From the NCBI GenBank assembly GCA_021810565.1, contig JAJZIM010000010.1:1-64000 (forward strand): a stretch of DNA of 64,000 nucleotides. Direction: 5' to 3'. This DNA is from Bacillota bacterium. Lineage in GTDB: Bacteria; Bacillota; Sulfobacillia; JAJZIM01. The notes beneath the pieces are model-generated. The model was not told the DNA's origin. It searched no databases and saw only the letters and a list, made by a program, of their open reading frames with translations. The position numbers and the translations under genes were made by a program. Of this stretch, positions 29,735 to 37,639 are shown piece by piece; position 1 is the stretch's first letter; every line of letters begins with the position of its first letter.

Positions 29735-30151
29735 ATGGGGCACGGGATGCGACGGGTGATCGCCCTCGTTCTGCTGCTGATCGGGGGCCTGGCGGGGTGC
29801 TCCGACCCGGGCGCCGGTGAGTCCCAGCGCACGGTGAGCCAATCCCAGGTGCAATCGGCGGTTGTGGAGGAGATGCACACTCCGGCCATGCAGCGTACCA
29901 TTCGGGACCTGGTGCTGTCCAGCGAGGCCCGGGCGATCCTTACTTCCGCCGCGGGCCAGAAGGAACTCAAGGACAGCCTGCTCTCCGCTCTTGCGTCGGC
30001 ACCGGTGCAGCGGCAGCTGCAGGATCAGGTGCAAAGCATCCTGACCTCACCCCAAGGGCAAAAGAGCCTGGATGCATTGATCCGCGCCGCCCTGATCAAG
30101 CTGGCCAGCGGCGGGGGCGGCGGCGGCCAGGAGAGGGGCACGGGTGGTTAG
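29735..30151 (+). CDS. Small lipoprotein, possibly GerD-like
   Basis: 138 residues; signal peptide with lipobox GGLAGC, then a helical amphipathic region with repeated short blocks (TPAMQRTIRDLV, SSEARAILTS, GQKELKDSLLSAL, PVQRQLQDQVQ, GQKSLDALI) and a Gly-rich tail. The repeat style is reminiscent of the spore germination lipoprotein GerD, but I cannot confirm it. ATG at 29735 lies only a few nt past AGGGGAG; the ATG at 29747 is the alternative. Confidence 0.6.
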   Translation: MGHGMRRVIALVLLLIGGLAGCSDPGAGESQRTVSQSQVQSAVVEEMHTPAMQRTIRDLVLSSEARAILTSAAGQKELKDSLLSALASAPVQRQLQDQVQSILTSPQGQKSLDALIRAALIKLASGGGGGGQERGTGG

Positions 30152-30160
30152 CGGGGAGGA

Positions 30161-30188
30161 TTTTCGGCGGCGGCGCACCGAATATACT
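30161..30188 (+). promoter_or_regulatory. Promoter-like site, possibly for a leaderless mRNA
   Basis: TATACT at 30183-30188 lies only 5 nt before the ATG of the reductase gene, with a poor upstream hexamer (TTTTCG, 16-nt spacer). No ribosome site precedes that ATG. If used, the transcript would begin at or next to the start codon. Confidence 0.35.
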
Positions 30189-30193
30189 GCTTC

Positions 30194-31372
30194 ATGGGGA
30201 AAACGCAGGGAGAAGAGCTGTACGATTTGGTGGTGGTGGGCGCCGGGCCGGCGGGGGCGGTGGCGGCCCGGTCGGCGGCCGAGCGCGGGCTGCGGGTGCT
30301 GCTTCTGGAGCGCTCGCGGCTGCCGCGGATCAAGCCTTGCGCCGGAGCGGTGTCCGCCAAGGCCCTGCCCTATCTGGGCCGGGGGATGGAGCGTTATTTC
30401 CGGGAGGAACTGCGCCGGGCGGTCTTTCGCGTCCGGGGGAGGGAGGCTGCGTGCGACTGGGGCGGGGCCTTCGCCCAAATGGTGTTCCGGGAGGAGTTCG
30501 ACGCTGGGCTGGCCGAGGCCGCCCGGGCGGCGGGGGCCGAGCTGCGGGAGGGTGAGCGGGTCCGGTCGGTGGAGCTGGGGCAGGGGGAGGTGGCGGTGCG
30601 CACCGACGCCGCAACTTATCGCGGCCGCTACCTGGCCGGCGCCGACGGGGCCAACGGGGTGACGGCGCGGCAGCTAGGCCTGGCCCAGGGGGTGTGCCGG
30701 GCCGTGGCGGTGGAGGCAGAGGTGGCGCGGCCACCGGATTTCCCTTTCCACACGGCGCTGGTGGACTACGGCTGCATCCCCTTCGGCTACGGCTGGGCCT
30801 TCCCCAAGGGCGACCGGCTGACGGTGGGGGTGGGCACCTTTCAAAGCGGCAAGCTGCCCCTGCGGCGACATTTCGGGGATTTCGCCCGCAGGGTGCTCCC
30901 CGGGACGGACTGGCGGACGGTTCAAATGCGGGCTCATCCCATTCCCCTCAGCAGTGCCGTTTCCCGACTGCACCGGGGCCGGGCCTTGGTCCTGGGCGAC
31001 GCGGGGGGGCTGGTGGATGCCTTCTTCGGAGAGGGGATCTACTACGCCGTGCGTAGCGGGATCATGGCCGCTGCGGCGGTGGAGGGGGCGCTGGGTCGAG
31101 GGGGCGATCTCTCCGAGTATCAGACCGCGGTGGAGGAGGCCTTCGGGGCCGATCTGGGCTACGCCGCCAAGGTGGCCCGCTATTTTTACCGGCTGCCTGG
31201 ACTGGCCCACCTGCTGATGGTGGAGCGAGGCGATGCGGGCAGGTTGTTCCTGGATGTCGTGGCGGGCTCGCGCAGCTACGGCGAGTTCTGGCGGGAGAAC
31301 CGCCGCCACCTGTTCCGTTTGGGCTTCATCAGAGGCCGGAGACGCCGGCGGGAAGCGGAGGGATCGGGATGA
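30194..31372 (+). CDS. Geranylgeranyl-reductase-family FAD oxidoreductase
   Basis: 392 residues. N-terminal FAD-binding VVVGAGPAGAVAA and the ERSRLPRIKPCAG motif, the second FAD motif ALVLGDAGGLVDAFFGEGI, and a GYGWAFPK segment place it in the geranylgeranyl reductase family, which saturates isoprenoid chains of lipids or quinones. It has no Shine-Dalgarno sequence. A 4-nt overlap with yerC downstream indicates one transcript. Confidence 0.85.
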   Translation: MGKTQGEELYDLVVVGAGPAGAVAARSAAERGLRVLLLERSRLPRIKPCAGAVSAKALPYLGRGMERYFREELRRAVFRVRGREAACDWGGAFAQMVFREEFDAGLAEAARAAGAELREGERVRSVELGQGEVAVRTDAATYRGRYLAGADGANGVTARQLGLAQGVCRAVAVEAEVARPPDFPFHTALVDYGCIPFGYGWAFPKGDRLTVGVGTFQSGKLPLRRHFGDFARRVLPGTDWRTVQMRAHPIPLSSAVSRLHRGRALVLGDAGGLVDAFFGEGIYYAVRSGIMAAAAVEGALGRGGDLSEYQTAVEEAFGADLGYAAKVARYFYRLPGLAHLLMVERGDAGRLFLDVVAGSRSYGEFWRENRRHLFRLGFIRGRRRRREAEGSG

Positions 31373-31662
31373 ACGACAAGCTGCGGGGGGAGCTGGCCGA
31401 GCTCATGGGCGCCGTGCTGCAGCTGCGGGACCGGGAAGAGGCGTATGCCTTCTTCGAGGACCTGTGCACCGTGGCGGAGCTGCATGCCATGGCCCAGCGG
31501 TGGGCGGTGGCGCGCCTCTTGCACGGTGGTTACGGGTACCAGGCGGTGGCCGAACGCACGGGGGCGTCCAGCGCCACCATCAGCCGGGTGAAGCGGTCCC
31601 TGCTCTACGGGGCGGACGGGTACCGGCGCATCCTGGAGCGGCCGGAGGGCGATCAGGGCTAG
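31369..31662 (+). CDS. YerC/YecD-family TrpR-like DNA-binding protein
   Basis: 97 residues with the TrpR-like helix-turn-helix: FFEDLCTVAEL-AMAQRWAVARLL, then YQAVAERTGASSATISRVKR. Members of this family in Firmicutes are small transcription regulators of unknown target. ATGA overlap with the reductase. Confidence 0.88.
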   Translation: MNDKLRGELAELMGAVLQLRDREEAYAFFEDLCTVAELHAMAQRWAVARLLHGGYGYQAVAERTGASSATISRVKRSLLYGADGYRRILERPEGDQG

Positions 31663-31712
31663 GCCCCCGCAGGGGCGGGACGGCCCTCATCGCCGCGACG
31701 AGGCGGTGCGGC

Positions 31713-32906
31713 TCACCGTTTGGGACCGCCCGGACCGGCGGGTTGGGCCGGCACCAGGTAGCGCAGGACCTTCCGCCCGCCGCGCCAGCTCACGACGGCT
31801 CCGGGCTTGCGGGGGTCGTGGCGCTGGTCCAGACGGAAGCTGCCCGTGGCGCCGGGGTAGTCCTGCTTCAGGGCGGCGAGGGCGGGGGCCACGCGGCGGG
31901 GGTCCAGGCTGCCGGCTTGGCGCATGGCCTGGATTAGCACGCCGGCGGCGTCGTAGCCCAGGGCGGCCGCGGTGTCAGGCCGGCGGTGGTAGTGGGCGGT
32001 GTAGGCGGCGGAGAAGGCGCGGGCCGCCGGGCTCAGCCCGGCATAGTATTGGACCGTGAAGAAACAGCGCTCGGCCAGCGACCCCAGGCCGGCCCAATTG
32101 GAGTTGTCCCAGGCGTTGGGACCGAGGAAGTCGCCCCGGTAACCGAGGCCTGCCGCCTGCCGGATGACGGCTACGGCTTGCGCGCTGTACAGGGGAAGGT
32201 AGATCATGCCGGCATGGGCGGCGAGGGCCTGCCGCAGCAGGGGGCGAAAGTCGGTGCGGGTGGGGGCGAACTCGGCCGTGCCGGCCAGGCGGCCGCCCAG
32301 GGCCGTCAGATGCTGGCCGAAGGAGTCGGCCAGTTCCTTGGAATATTGGCTGCCGCGCTCCGCCAGGACGAAGACCCCGCTGCCCCCGCCTAGCCGGTGC
32401 CGGGCGAAGGCGGCGGCGAGGGCGCCCTGGTAGTCGGCGGTGAAGCAGGCGCGAAAGACATAGGGGAGGGGACCTCGGCCGCCGGAGGTGAGGGAGGGAT
32501 CGGTGGCGGAAGGGAAGATGACCGGCACCCGGGCACGGTCGGCCAACGGCGCCACGGCTTGGGCGTCGGAGCTGGCCAGGGGCCCCAGGATGGCCACCAC
32601 GCCGTAGTCGTGGATCAGCTTGGTGGCGGCCAGGGCGGCGCCATCAGGCGAGCCCGCGTTGTCCTCGACCACCAGGTGCAGCCGGTAGCCCAGCACTCCT
32701 CCGGCGCCGTTTACGGCGTCGACAGCCAGGCGCATGCCTCGGAGCGCGTCTTGGGCGAAGGGTGCGTCGGAGCCGGACAGCTCCAGGTCGACGCCCACGT
32801 TGAGGGTTCCCGGGGGCGGCAGGGTGGAACCCTGAGGCAACACGGCGCACCCGGACAAGGTCAGGAAAAGGCTCAAGAGCAGGATCATCCCTGCGACGCG
32901 ACGCAA
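31713..32906 (-). CDS. Branched-chain amino acid-type ABC binding lipoprotein
   Basis: 397 residues; TTG at 32906 with GGGAGGTGG about 6 nt upstream. Signal with lipobox TLSGC, then a periplasmic-binding type I fold of the LivJ/LivK type (VDLELSGSDAPF, G--LAVDAVNGAGGV-GY, AILGPLASSDAQAVAPL, VPVIFPSATDPSL). No permease or ATPase gene lies nearby, so it may be an orphan receptor or work with a transporter elsewhere. Convergent with yerC. Confidence 0.85.
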   Translation of the reverse strand: MRRVAGMILLLSLFLTLSGCAVLPQGSTLPPPGTLNVGVDLELSGSDAPFAQDALRGMRLAVDAVNGAGGVLGYRLHLVVEDNAGSPDGAALAATKLIHDYGVVAILGPLASSDAQAVAPLADRARVPVIFPSATDPSLTSGGRGPLPYVFRACFTADYQGALAAAFARHRLGGGSGVFVLAERGSQYSKELADSFGQHLTALGGRLAGTAEFAPTRTDFRPLLRQALAAHAGMIYLPLYSAQAVAVIRQAAGLGYRGDFLGPNAWDNSNWAGLGSLAERCFFTVQYYAGLSPAARAFSAAYTAHYHRRPDTAAALGYDAAGVLIQAMRQAGSLDPRRVAPALAALKQDYPGATGSFRLDQRHDPRKPGAVVSWRGGRKVLRYLVPAQPAGPGGPKR

Positions 32907-33001
32907 AACGCCACCTCCCGCGCTCATTTTAACATGGCCGAGCCGGCGGGAGGACTCGGGAGGCCGAAATAAGGTCGATTTTCCGCGGCCGCGAGGGCTA
33001 G

Positions 33002-33030
33002 TTGACGGGAAAGAGACGTTGTGATAAAAT
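33002..33030 (+). promoter_or_regulatory. Strong sigma-A promoter of carD
   Basis: TTGACG-N17-TAAAAT with an extended minus-10 (TGA directly before TAAAAT). Transcription would start near 33037, giving a leader of about 65 nt. Confidence 0.75.
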
Positions 33031-33102
33031 CCAGTTTTCTTGACCGGCCCGGCCCGAAGTGGTATTTTTTAAGGGAGAGGTAACTTGGATGGAGGCGGGC
33101 CG

Positions 33103-33582
33103 ATGTTCGGAGTGGGGGACCGGGTAGTCTACCCCATGCACGGAGCGGGGGTGATCGAGGGCGTGGAGGAGCGGGAGGTGCTGGGGATGCGACAGCAGTA
33201 TTATGTGGTGCGCTTCCCGCTGGGGGACATGCAGGTCATGGTTCCGGTGAAGAGCGTCCGGGAGGTGGGGTTGCGACCGGTGGTGGAGGAGGCCGAGTTG
33301 GAGCGCGTGGAGGAGATCCTGCGCCGGGGCGAGGACGTGATCGTTGCCAACTGGAACCAGCGCTACCGGACGCACCTGCAGAAGATGAAAAGCGGCCGGA
33401 TCGACGAGGTGGCGGAGGTCGTGCGCAACCTGTTTCTGCGGGAGCGGCAGAAGGGGCTCTCCACGGGGGAACGGCGGATGTTGGACAACGCCCGGCAGAT
33501 ACTGGTCAGCGAGGTGGCCATGGTCAAGGGGATGGTGGAGGAGCAGGCGGCGCGCTTCATCGAGGCGCAGATCGTGTCCTGA
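33103..33582 (+). CDS. carD: CarD/CdnL-family RNA-polymerase-binding regulator
   Basis: 159 residues. N-terminal Tudor-like RNAP-interaction domain (FGVGDRVVYPMHGAGVIEGV, then YYVVRFPLGDMQVMVPV) and helical C-terminal DNA-binding domain ending in MLDNARQILVSEVA. CarD proteins stabilise open complexes at rRNA and other promoters. ATG at 33103 with GGAGG 7 nt upstream is preferred over a TTG at 33085. Followed by the PIN-TRAM gene, the usual Firmicute order. Confidence 0.93.
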   Translation: MFGVGDRVVYPMHGAGVIEGVEEREVLGMRQQYYVVRFPLGDMQVMVPVKSVREVGLRPVVEEAELERVEEILRRGEDVIVANWNQRYRTHLQKMKSGRIDEVAEVVRNLFLRERQKGLSTGERRMLDNARQILVSEVAMVKGMVEEQAARFIEAQIVS

Positions 33583-33677
33583 GGGGCGCAGGCCGTATTT
33601 TTCTGGCGTGAAACAGGAATTATATCTTCTGGATGGGGAATGCGGGAAACGACTAGGAGGTGAATGCCATTAGCACG

Positions 33678-34781
33678 ATGGTGCGCCGCGCCCTGGCTTT
33701 CGCCGGGGTCTTGACGGGCCTCACCGTGGCTCTGCATTTCCAAAGCATGTTGCCCCAAAGCTTGACGGCACGCCTGGGTCCCTACGGTTGGATCGCCATC
33801 GTGGCGGCGGGGATGCTGGCAGGCGGACTGATCGGATCACTGCTCGCTCCTTGGGCCATCGCCCGCATCGTCGAACTGAGCGCCTGGCTGGAAAACCGGG
33901 CGCAACGCACCCCGCTGCAGGACCTCTTGTCCGGCGGTTTGGGGGCGGCTTTGGGGCTTTTCCTGGCCTTTCTGCTCACCCCGGCCTTGGCGTCGGTGCC
34001 GATTTTGGGCTCCTTCCTGCCGGCCATCGTGGCGGTGGTGGCGGGGTACGTGGGCCTGGTGGTGGGGCTCAAGAAGCGCGAGGAGATCTTCGGGGGTAAC
34101 GGGGTTTGGAGCAGGCTGGGACAACGGGAGCGCCCGGGTAGGACGGCGGAGTCCGTGGCGCCTAAGGTGTTGGATACCAGCGTGATCATCGACGGCCGGA
34201 TCGCGGATATCTGCCAGGCGGGCTTTCTGGAAGGGACCCTGATCGTTCCTAGCTTCGTGCTGGAGGAATTGCGCCACATCGCCGACTCCTCCGACAGCCT
34301 CAAGCGCAATCGTGGGCGCCGCGGCTTGGACGTCTTGAACCGGATGCGTAGTGAACTGGGGATCAAGGTGCAGGTGCACGAGCGCGATGCGGCGTCCGGA
34401 CTGGAGGTGGACGATCGGCTGCTCAGGCTTTGCAAGGCGGTGGGCGGCAAGATCGTGACCAACGACTACAACCTGAACAAGGTGGCCGAGCTGCAGGGGA
34501 TCATGGTGCTGAACATCAACGAGCTGGCCAACGCGGTGAAACCGGTGGTGCTGCCCGGCGAGGAGATGAGCGTGCACGTGATCAAGAACGGCAAGGAGAC
34601 CGGGCAAGGCGTGGCCTACCTGGACGACGGAACCATGATCGTGGTGGACGGCGGGCGCCGCTACATCGGCGAGACGGTGGAGGTGCTGGTCACCAGCGTC
34701 CTGCAGACGGCGGCGGGCCGCATGATCTTCGCCCGGCCCCGCGACGCGGCGGAGCCCGACCGGATCCGCGCCCAGGGCTGA
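33678..34781 (+). CDS. Membrane PIN-TRAM domain protein (YacL-like)
   Basis: About 367 residues: N-terminal hydrophobic segments (roughly four helices to residue 130), a PIN nuclease domain beginning VLDTSVIIDGRIADI with further acids in EVDDRLL and VTNDYNL, and a C-terminal TRAM domain (GEEMSVHVIKNGKE---GVAYLDDGTMIVV). Expected RNase-like activity at the membrane. The start is uncertain: a perfect AGGAGG ends at 33660, 8 nt before an in-frame ATT (33669) and 17 nt before the ATG used here, and it overlaps a GTG. In most Firmicutes ispD follows; here the conjugative element begins 43 nt after the stop. Confidence 0.9.
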   Translation: MVRRALAFAGVLTGLTVALHFQSMLPQSLTARLGPYGWIAIVAAGMLAGGLIGSLLAPWAIARIVELSAWLENRAQRTPLQDLLSGGLGAALGLFLAFLLTPALASVPILGSFLPAIVAVVAGYVGLVVGLKKREEIFGGNGVWSRLGQRERPGRTAESVAPKVLDTSVIIDGRIADICQAGFLEGTLIVPSFVLEELRHIADSSDSLKRNRGRRGLDVLNRMRSELGIKVQVHERDAASGLEVDDRLLRLCKAVGGKIVTNDYNLNKVAELQGIMVLNINELANAVKPVVLPGEEMSVHVIKNGKETGQGVAYLDDGTMIVVDGGRRYIGETVEVLVTSVLQTAAGRMIFARPRDAAEPDRIRAQG

Positions 34782-34824
34782 GGTTTCAGGGCGGTGGCGC
34801 CCGGAGCCTTTCAGTTTAACGTGG

Positions 34825-34963
34825 TGGAAATGTAGACGCGCCACGAAGCCCTGATATCACTGCGCCGGGCGGGGGTCGGGGCTTCGGGGAGTTTCCAGTC
34901 AAGCGGCCCATTAGGGCCGCTTTTTGGCGCCTTTTTGCTGGCTTTGTGAGCAAGCTGTGAGCA
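34825..34963 (+). repeat. 139-bp direct repeat, copy 1 (putative attachment/boundary site)
   Basis: Runs from TGGAAATGTAGACG to GCTGTGAGCA and matches the copy at 37980-38118 without gaps, with only scattered substitutions and an identical block of more than 60 bp in the middle. It contains an inverted repeat CGAAGCCC with GGGCTTCG arms, and a perfect terminator-type hairpin AGCGGCCC-ATTA-GGGCCGCT followed by TTTT. Confidence 0.85.
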
Positions 34964-35071
34964 GCCCGGGAGCGGAGAGTCCGGCCCTACGGAGGGCCGC
35001 TGTTCCAATTCCGCATATTCTGGCCCGCCAATAAATGCCGGGTAACCACAGGAGCCGGGGGGCATCTCCCC

Positions 35072-35345
35072 GTGGGCGGCGGCGCCCTGCTGCTCAACGG
35101 CAGCCTGCGCGGCCTGGTGCCCATCGTCATTGTACCGCCCAAGGACGTGGTGTCCGCCGACGCCCTGGGCTACCGCCTGGCGGCCCTGCCCCTGCGGTGG
35201 CCAGGGGGAGCGGATGGCGGCGGCGCTGGAGCGCCTGGCCGCCGCCGTGGAGCGCGGGGGCGTGTCCACCGCTGCCGGGGAGGGCGCCTCTCCTGGGGAA
35301 GGCCCTTCCCTGGCCGCCGCCCTGGACGGCCTCTACGACGACTAG
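35072..35345 (+). pseudogene. Truncated parM-parR relic
   Basis: The first part encodes a ParM C terminus (VGGGALLLNGSLRG, then DALGYRLAALPL) like the end of the intact ParM at 43142-44107 (VGGGAVLLADRL, NALGYRLAA). After a frame change the sequence encodes AALERLAAAVERGG and the acidic ending LAAALDGLYDD, matching the tail of the small gene after parM (AALAQLAAAGLAVL, LDAKLAAIQG). Most of both genes is gone. A weak stem and a T7 run follow near 35384. The flanking noncoding sequence shares CAATAAATGCCG with the region after the intact pair. Confidence 0.75.
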
Positions 35346-35485
35346 GGGTACATCCGCAGCCCACTTTCCACATAACCGTGCGGGTTTTTTTGTGGGCGTT
35401 CGGGGCGGAGGCCTCCGGCCCAACTCAGCCCGCTCCGGCCCAGGCATGGGCTTCCACTACTTGACACAAGAAAGGAGCTGGTGGT

Positions 35486-35797
35486 ATGCTCGGGAAAAAG
35501 GCGGAGGTGAAGGCGTTCTTGAGCCTGTACAATGATCTCAAACAGGCACTGCAGGATACACTTGCACCGGATATAAAGGCTCTTAGGGCGGAATTAACCG
35601 CCATGGAGAAGCGAACCAGTGAGCGTTTTGACGATATGAAAGACCGCATCACACAAGTGGAAACCCGTATGGATCAATGGGGAAATCATATAGACAAACG
35701 CATAGAGAGTCTGCATAACGAGATGTTAGCTTATCGCCGAGAGATACTGGCACACCTTCAGCCTCTCTCCAGGGATGACTACGAGCCCGAGCGCTAG
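35486..35797 (+). CDS. Coiled-coil protein
   Basis: 103 residues, unknown function; GAAAGGAG lies 8 nt upstream of the ATG. Heptad-rich helix from about residue 25 to 90 (EKRTSERFDDMKDRI, QVETRMDQWGNHIDKRIESL). Similar in style to the coiled-coil protein at 40621-40989 but not clearly the same sequence. It is more AT-rich than its surroundings. TTGACA upstream is not a usable promoter because the paired minus-10 would overlap the start codon. Confidence 0.65.
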   Translation: MLGKKAEVKAFLSLYNDLKQALQDTLAPDIKALRAELTAMEKRTSERFDDMKDRITQVETRMDQWGNHIDKRIESLHNEMLAYRREILAHLQPLSRDDYEPER

Positions 35798-35862
35798 AAC
35801 ACAAGGGGAGGTGAAGGCCTTCCTTTTTTGATTTCAGCTCGTCTGGATAAGCGTCACACAAT

Positions 35863-35886
35863 GCCGGGGGGTTCGCCCCCCGGCTT
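35863..35886 (+). promoter_or_regulatory. Leader hairpin before the initiator gene
   Basis: Perfect GCCGGGGGG-TTCG-CCCCCCGGC stem followed by TTT, ending only 14 nt before the AAGGAGG of the initiator gene. It could terminate upstream transcripts or gate read-through. One of a recurrent series in this element. Confidence 0.6.
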
Positions 35887-35911
35887 TGCGCATTGTGAAG
35901 GAGGCCTGACA

Positions 35912-36751
35912 TTGGAACGCGCAGTCTTTTTCACCAGCGGCAGCGATCAGCGGCTAACCAGCGGCTTCACTCAGGTTCCCAACTGCATAATCCGGTCGCC
36001 GGCTCTCTCGGCAGGCGCCAAGATACTCTACCAGATTCTACTCTCCTATGCCTGGCGGCGTGATACCTGCTATCCCGACCAGGCCACTCTGGCCAAGGAC
36101 GCCGGCTGCACCGAGCGCAATGTCCGGCGATGGCTCAACGAATTGCAGGAGCGCGACTTGGTGCGCGTCCATCAGCGTGGGCTGCAACGCCCCAACCTCT
36201 ACGAATTGCTTCCCCTTCCTGACCGGACAATTTTGTCCGGTCAGGACCGGACATCTGCGTCCGCTCCGGAGCGGACAGATTTGTCCGCCGAAGAATACTC
36301 AGGGGAAGAATACTCAGGGGAACAGCAGCATATCGAGAGTGAATCTCTCGGAGATAGACCCGCGCCCGAAGTCGGCCCTGCCGACCCGGATGCTGCTGCT
36401 GCCGACCCTGCCTCCCCGGTTCCCGTTCCCGAATCAGAGGCCCAGCCGCAGGACGCAGCTATTGCCGCGCCCCCCGCGGAGGCCGCTGTTGCCGCCATGG
36501 TGGCCGTGGGAGTGGCGGAGCCTGTGGCCCAAGCGCTGGCCGCGCACTACCCGGCAGACGTCATTCGCCGCCAGGTCAAGTACCTACCACATCGCGACCC
36601 CGTGGACCCGGCCGCCATGCTGGTCGAGGCCATCCGGGGTAACTGGTCGGACCCCCGCCTCCGGCGCAACCGAGCCCCACGTCGGCGGGTGGCCAGTCAG
36701 GCCGCATACAAGCCCAGCGACGTGGACTGGGCGAACGAACCACCGCTGTAG
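35912..36751 (+). CDS. Winged-helix replication initiator-like protein
   Basis: 279 residues; TTG at 35912 with AAGGAGG 7 nt upstream. The N-terminal third is a winged-helix domain (LSAGAKILYQILLSYAWR, CYPDQATLAKDAGCTERNVR, RWLNELQERDLV), as in phage and plasmid initiators. The middle carries an 8-residue repeat DRTILSGQ/DRTSASAP/ERTDLSAE that reflects three DNA iterons in the gene. An acidic Ala/Pro linker and a helical C terminus follow, ending in the tail DVDWANEPPL. This layout parallels lambda-O-type initiators whose origin lies inside the gene. Proposed role: replication or maintenance of the excised element. Confidence 0.75.
   Translation: MERAVFFTSGSDQRLTSGFTQVPNCIIRSPALSAGAKILYQILLSYAWRRDTCYPDQATLAKDAGCTERNVRRWLNELQERDLVRVHQRGLQRPNLYELLPLPDRTILSGQDRTSASAPERTDLSAEEYSGEEYSGEQQHIESESLGDRPAPEVGPADPDAAAADPASPVPVPESEAQPQDAAIAAPPAEAAVAAMVAVGVAEPVAQALAAHYPADVIRRQVKYLPHRDPVDPAAMLVEAIRGNWSDPRLRRNRAPRRRVASQAAYKPSDVDWANEPPL
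36221..36290 (+). repeat. Three 24-bp iterons inside the initiator gene, predicted origin
   Basis: Direct repeats begin at 36221, 36245 and 36269, exactly 24 bp apart. Each unit holds an inverted pair, GACCGGACA and TGTCCGG in unit 1, with related CGTCCGC and TGTCCGC right arms in units 2 and 3, the right arms again 24 bp apart (36234, 36258, 36282). A 15-bp direct repeat containing GAATACTCAGGGGA follows from about 36293. Confidence 0.7.
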
Positions 36752-36775
36752 TATAATCTTGCTGAGGTGATTGTC

Positions 36776-37564
36776 GTGGCCGTCAAGCTGCCAACGCTAG
36801 CACGCGACCCCGCGCTCCGCCGCCTGGCGGACACCGTGCTGGACATCGACCCGACCGTTAGGGACCTGACGCTGATCGGCTCCGTAGTCTACGCTCCGGA
36901 TATTGCGAGGGACTATGACTTGGTGGTGACGACCAACTCCCAGCGGGACCATGACACCCTTTGGCAAGACCTTTTCGTTGCGCTCAACGAAAAGTCAAAC
37001 AGGACAGTGGACCTGGTCCTCCGACGCCCTGGTGAAAGGATACGGGGCTTGGCCCGTGCGATTACTGCAGGTCGTGCCCTGTGGGGGGGCGGCGGCACCA
37101 TTGCCGAAGCTTCGCAGTTTTTTCAGGAAGGCGGTGGCATTGTGAGTTCTTTTGTTGAGGCCATGTCTTGGCTAAAAGGGGCGGAGCATCGTATACAGTC
37201 TGCCATAGCCGTCGATGATGCGAATTTGAAGGATATAGAATACAAGCAGGCGTTTGATGCTCTTTTCCAGGCTGCGCGTGTTGCCGCCCTGACCTATCTT
37301 GGTTGGGACCAGACCAACTGGGGCGGAGTCGCCCATGAACTACCCTGGCCGTACAACCGTGATTTCCGCGAGATGATCGGCACCCTCCATGTGGCCTATG
37401 CCTATGACGGCAACTATCCCAAAGATCCGCAGCTTGCCATCATGGAGTTTGACGAGTGGAAAACCAAGGTGGAGACCTTAGTCAAAGAACTCCAAACCAA
37501 AATCCTGAAGGCGCCAAAGGGCTTGGGCTATCGGGATGAGCCTGATCCTGCAGACGATAGGTGA
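36776..37564 (+). CDS. Nucleotidyltransferase-HEPN-type protein
   Basis: 262 residues; GTG at 36776 follows TGAGGTGA by 7 nt. The N-terminal part has a minimal nucleotidyltransferase pattern (LIGSVVYAPDIARDYDLVV, with GS and D-x-D), and a third acid in RTVDLVL. The C-terminal part is helical and HEPN-like (FDALFQAARVAALTYLGW). This would combine in one chain the two activities separated in hepT/mntA at 24167. A TATAAT lies at 36752-36757 but lacks a good upstream hexamer. It ends in an acidic stretch and Asp-Arg, a tail shared with six other element proteins. Confidence 0.6.
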   Translation: MAVKLPTLARDPALRRLADTVLDIDPTVRDLTLIGSVVYAPDIARDYDLVVTTNSQRDHDTLWQDLFVALNEKSNRTVDLVLRRPGERIRGLARAITAGRALWGGGGTIAEASQFFQEGGGIVSSFVEAMSWLKGAEHRIQSAIAVDDANLKDIEYKQAFDALFQAARVAALTYLGWDQTNWGGVAHELPWPYNRDFREMIGTLHVAYAYDGNYPKDPQLAIMEFDEWKTKVETLVKELQTKILKAPKGLGYRDEPDPADDR

Positions 37565-37591
37565 GCCGCAGTAGCAAGGTTGGAAAAATGC

Positions 37592-37620
37592 AAGCCGCTC
37601 CCTGGATGGGTGCGGCTTTT
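37592..37620 (+). terminator. Terminator/leader hairpin
   Basis: AAGCCGC and GCGGCTT arms with an inner CCC/GGG pairing, followed by TT, between the NT-HEPN gene and a small gene whose GGGGGGG ribosome site starts 6 nt later. Confidence 0.6.
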
Positions 37621-37639
37621 ACACAGGGGGGGCGAAGAC

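Noticed and set aside
34811-35269. Minus-strand frame reading CSQLAHKASKK through repeat copy 1
   Set aside because: Looks like the tail of a tyrosine integrase, but the upstream part is unrelated antisense sequence; treated as part of the repeat, not a gene.
35461-35490. TTGACA with a TATGCT 18 nt downstream as a promoter
   Set aside because: The minus-10 would overlap the start codon of a gene that has a good ribosome site between the hexamers; it cannot drive that gene in the usual way.
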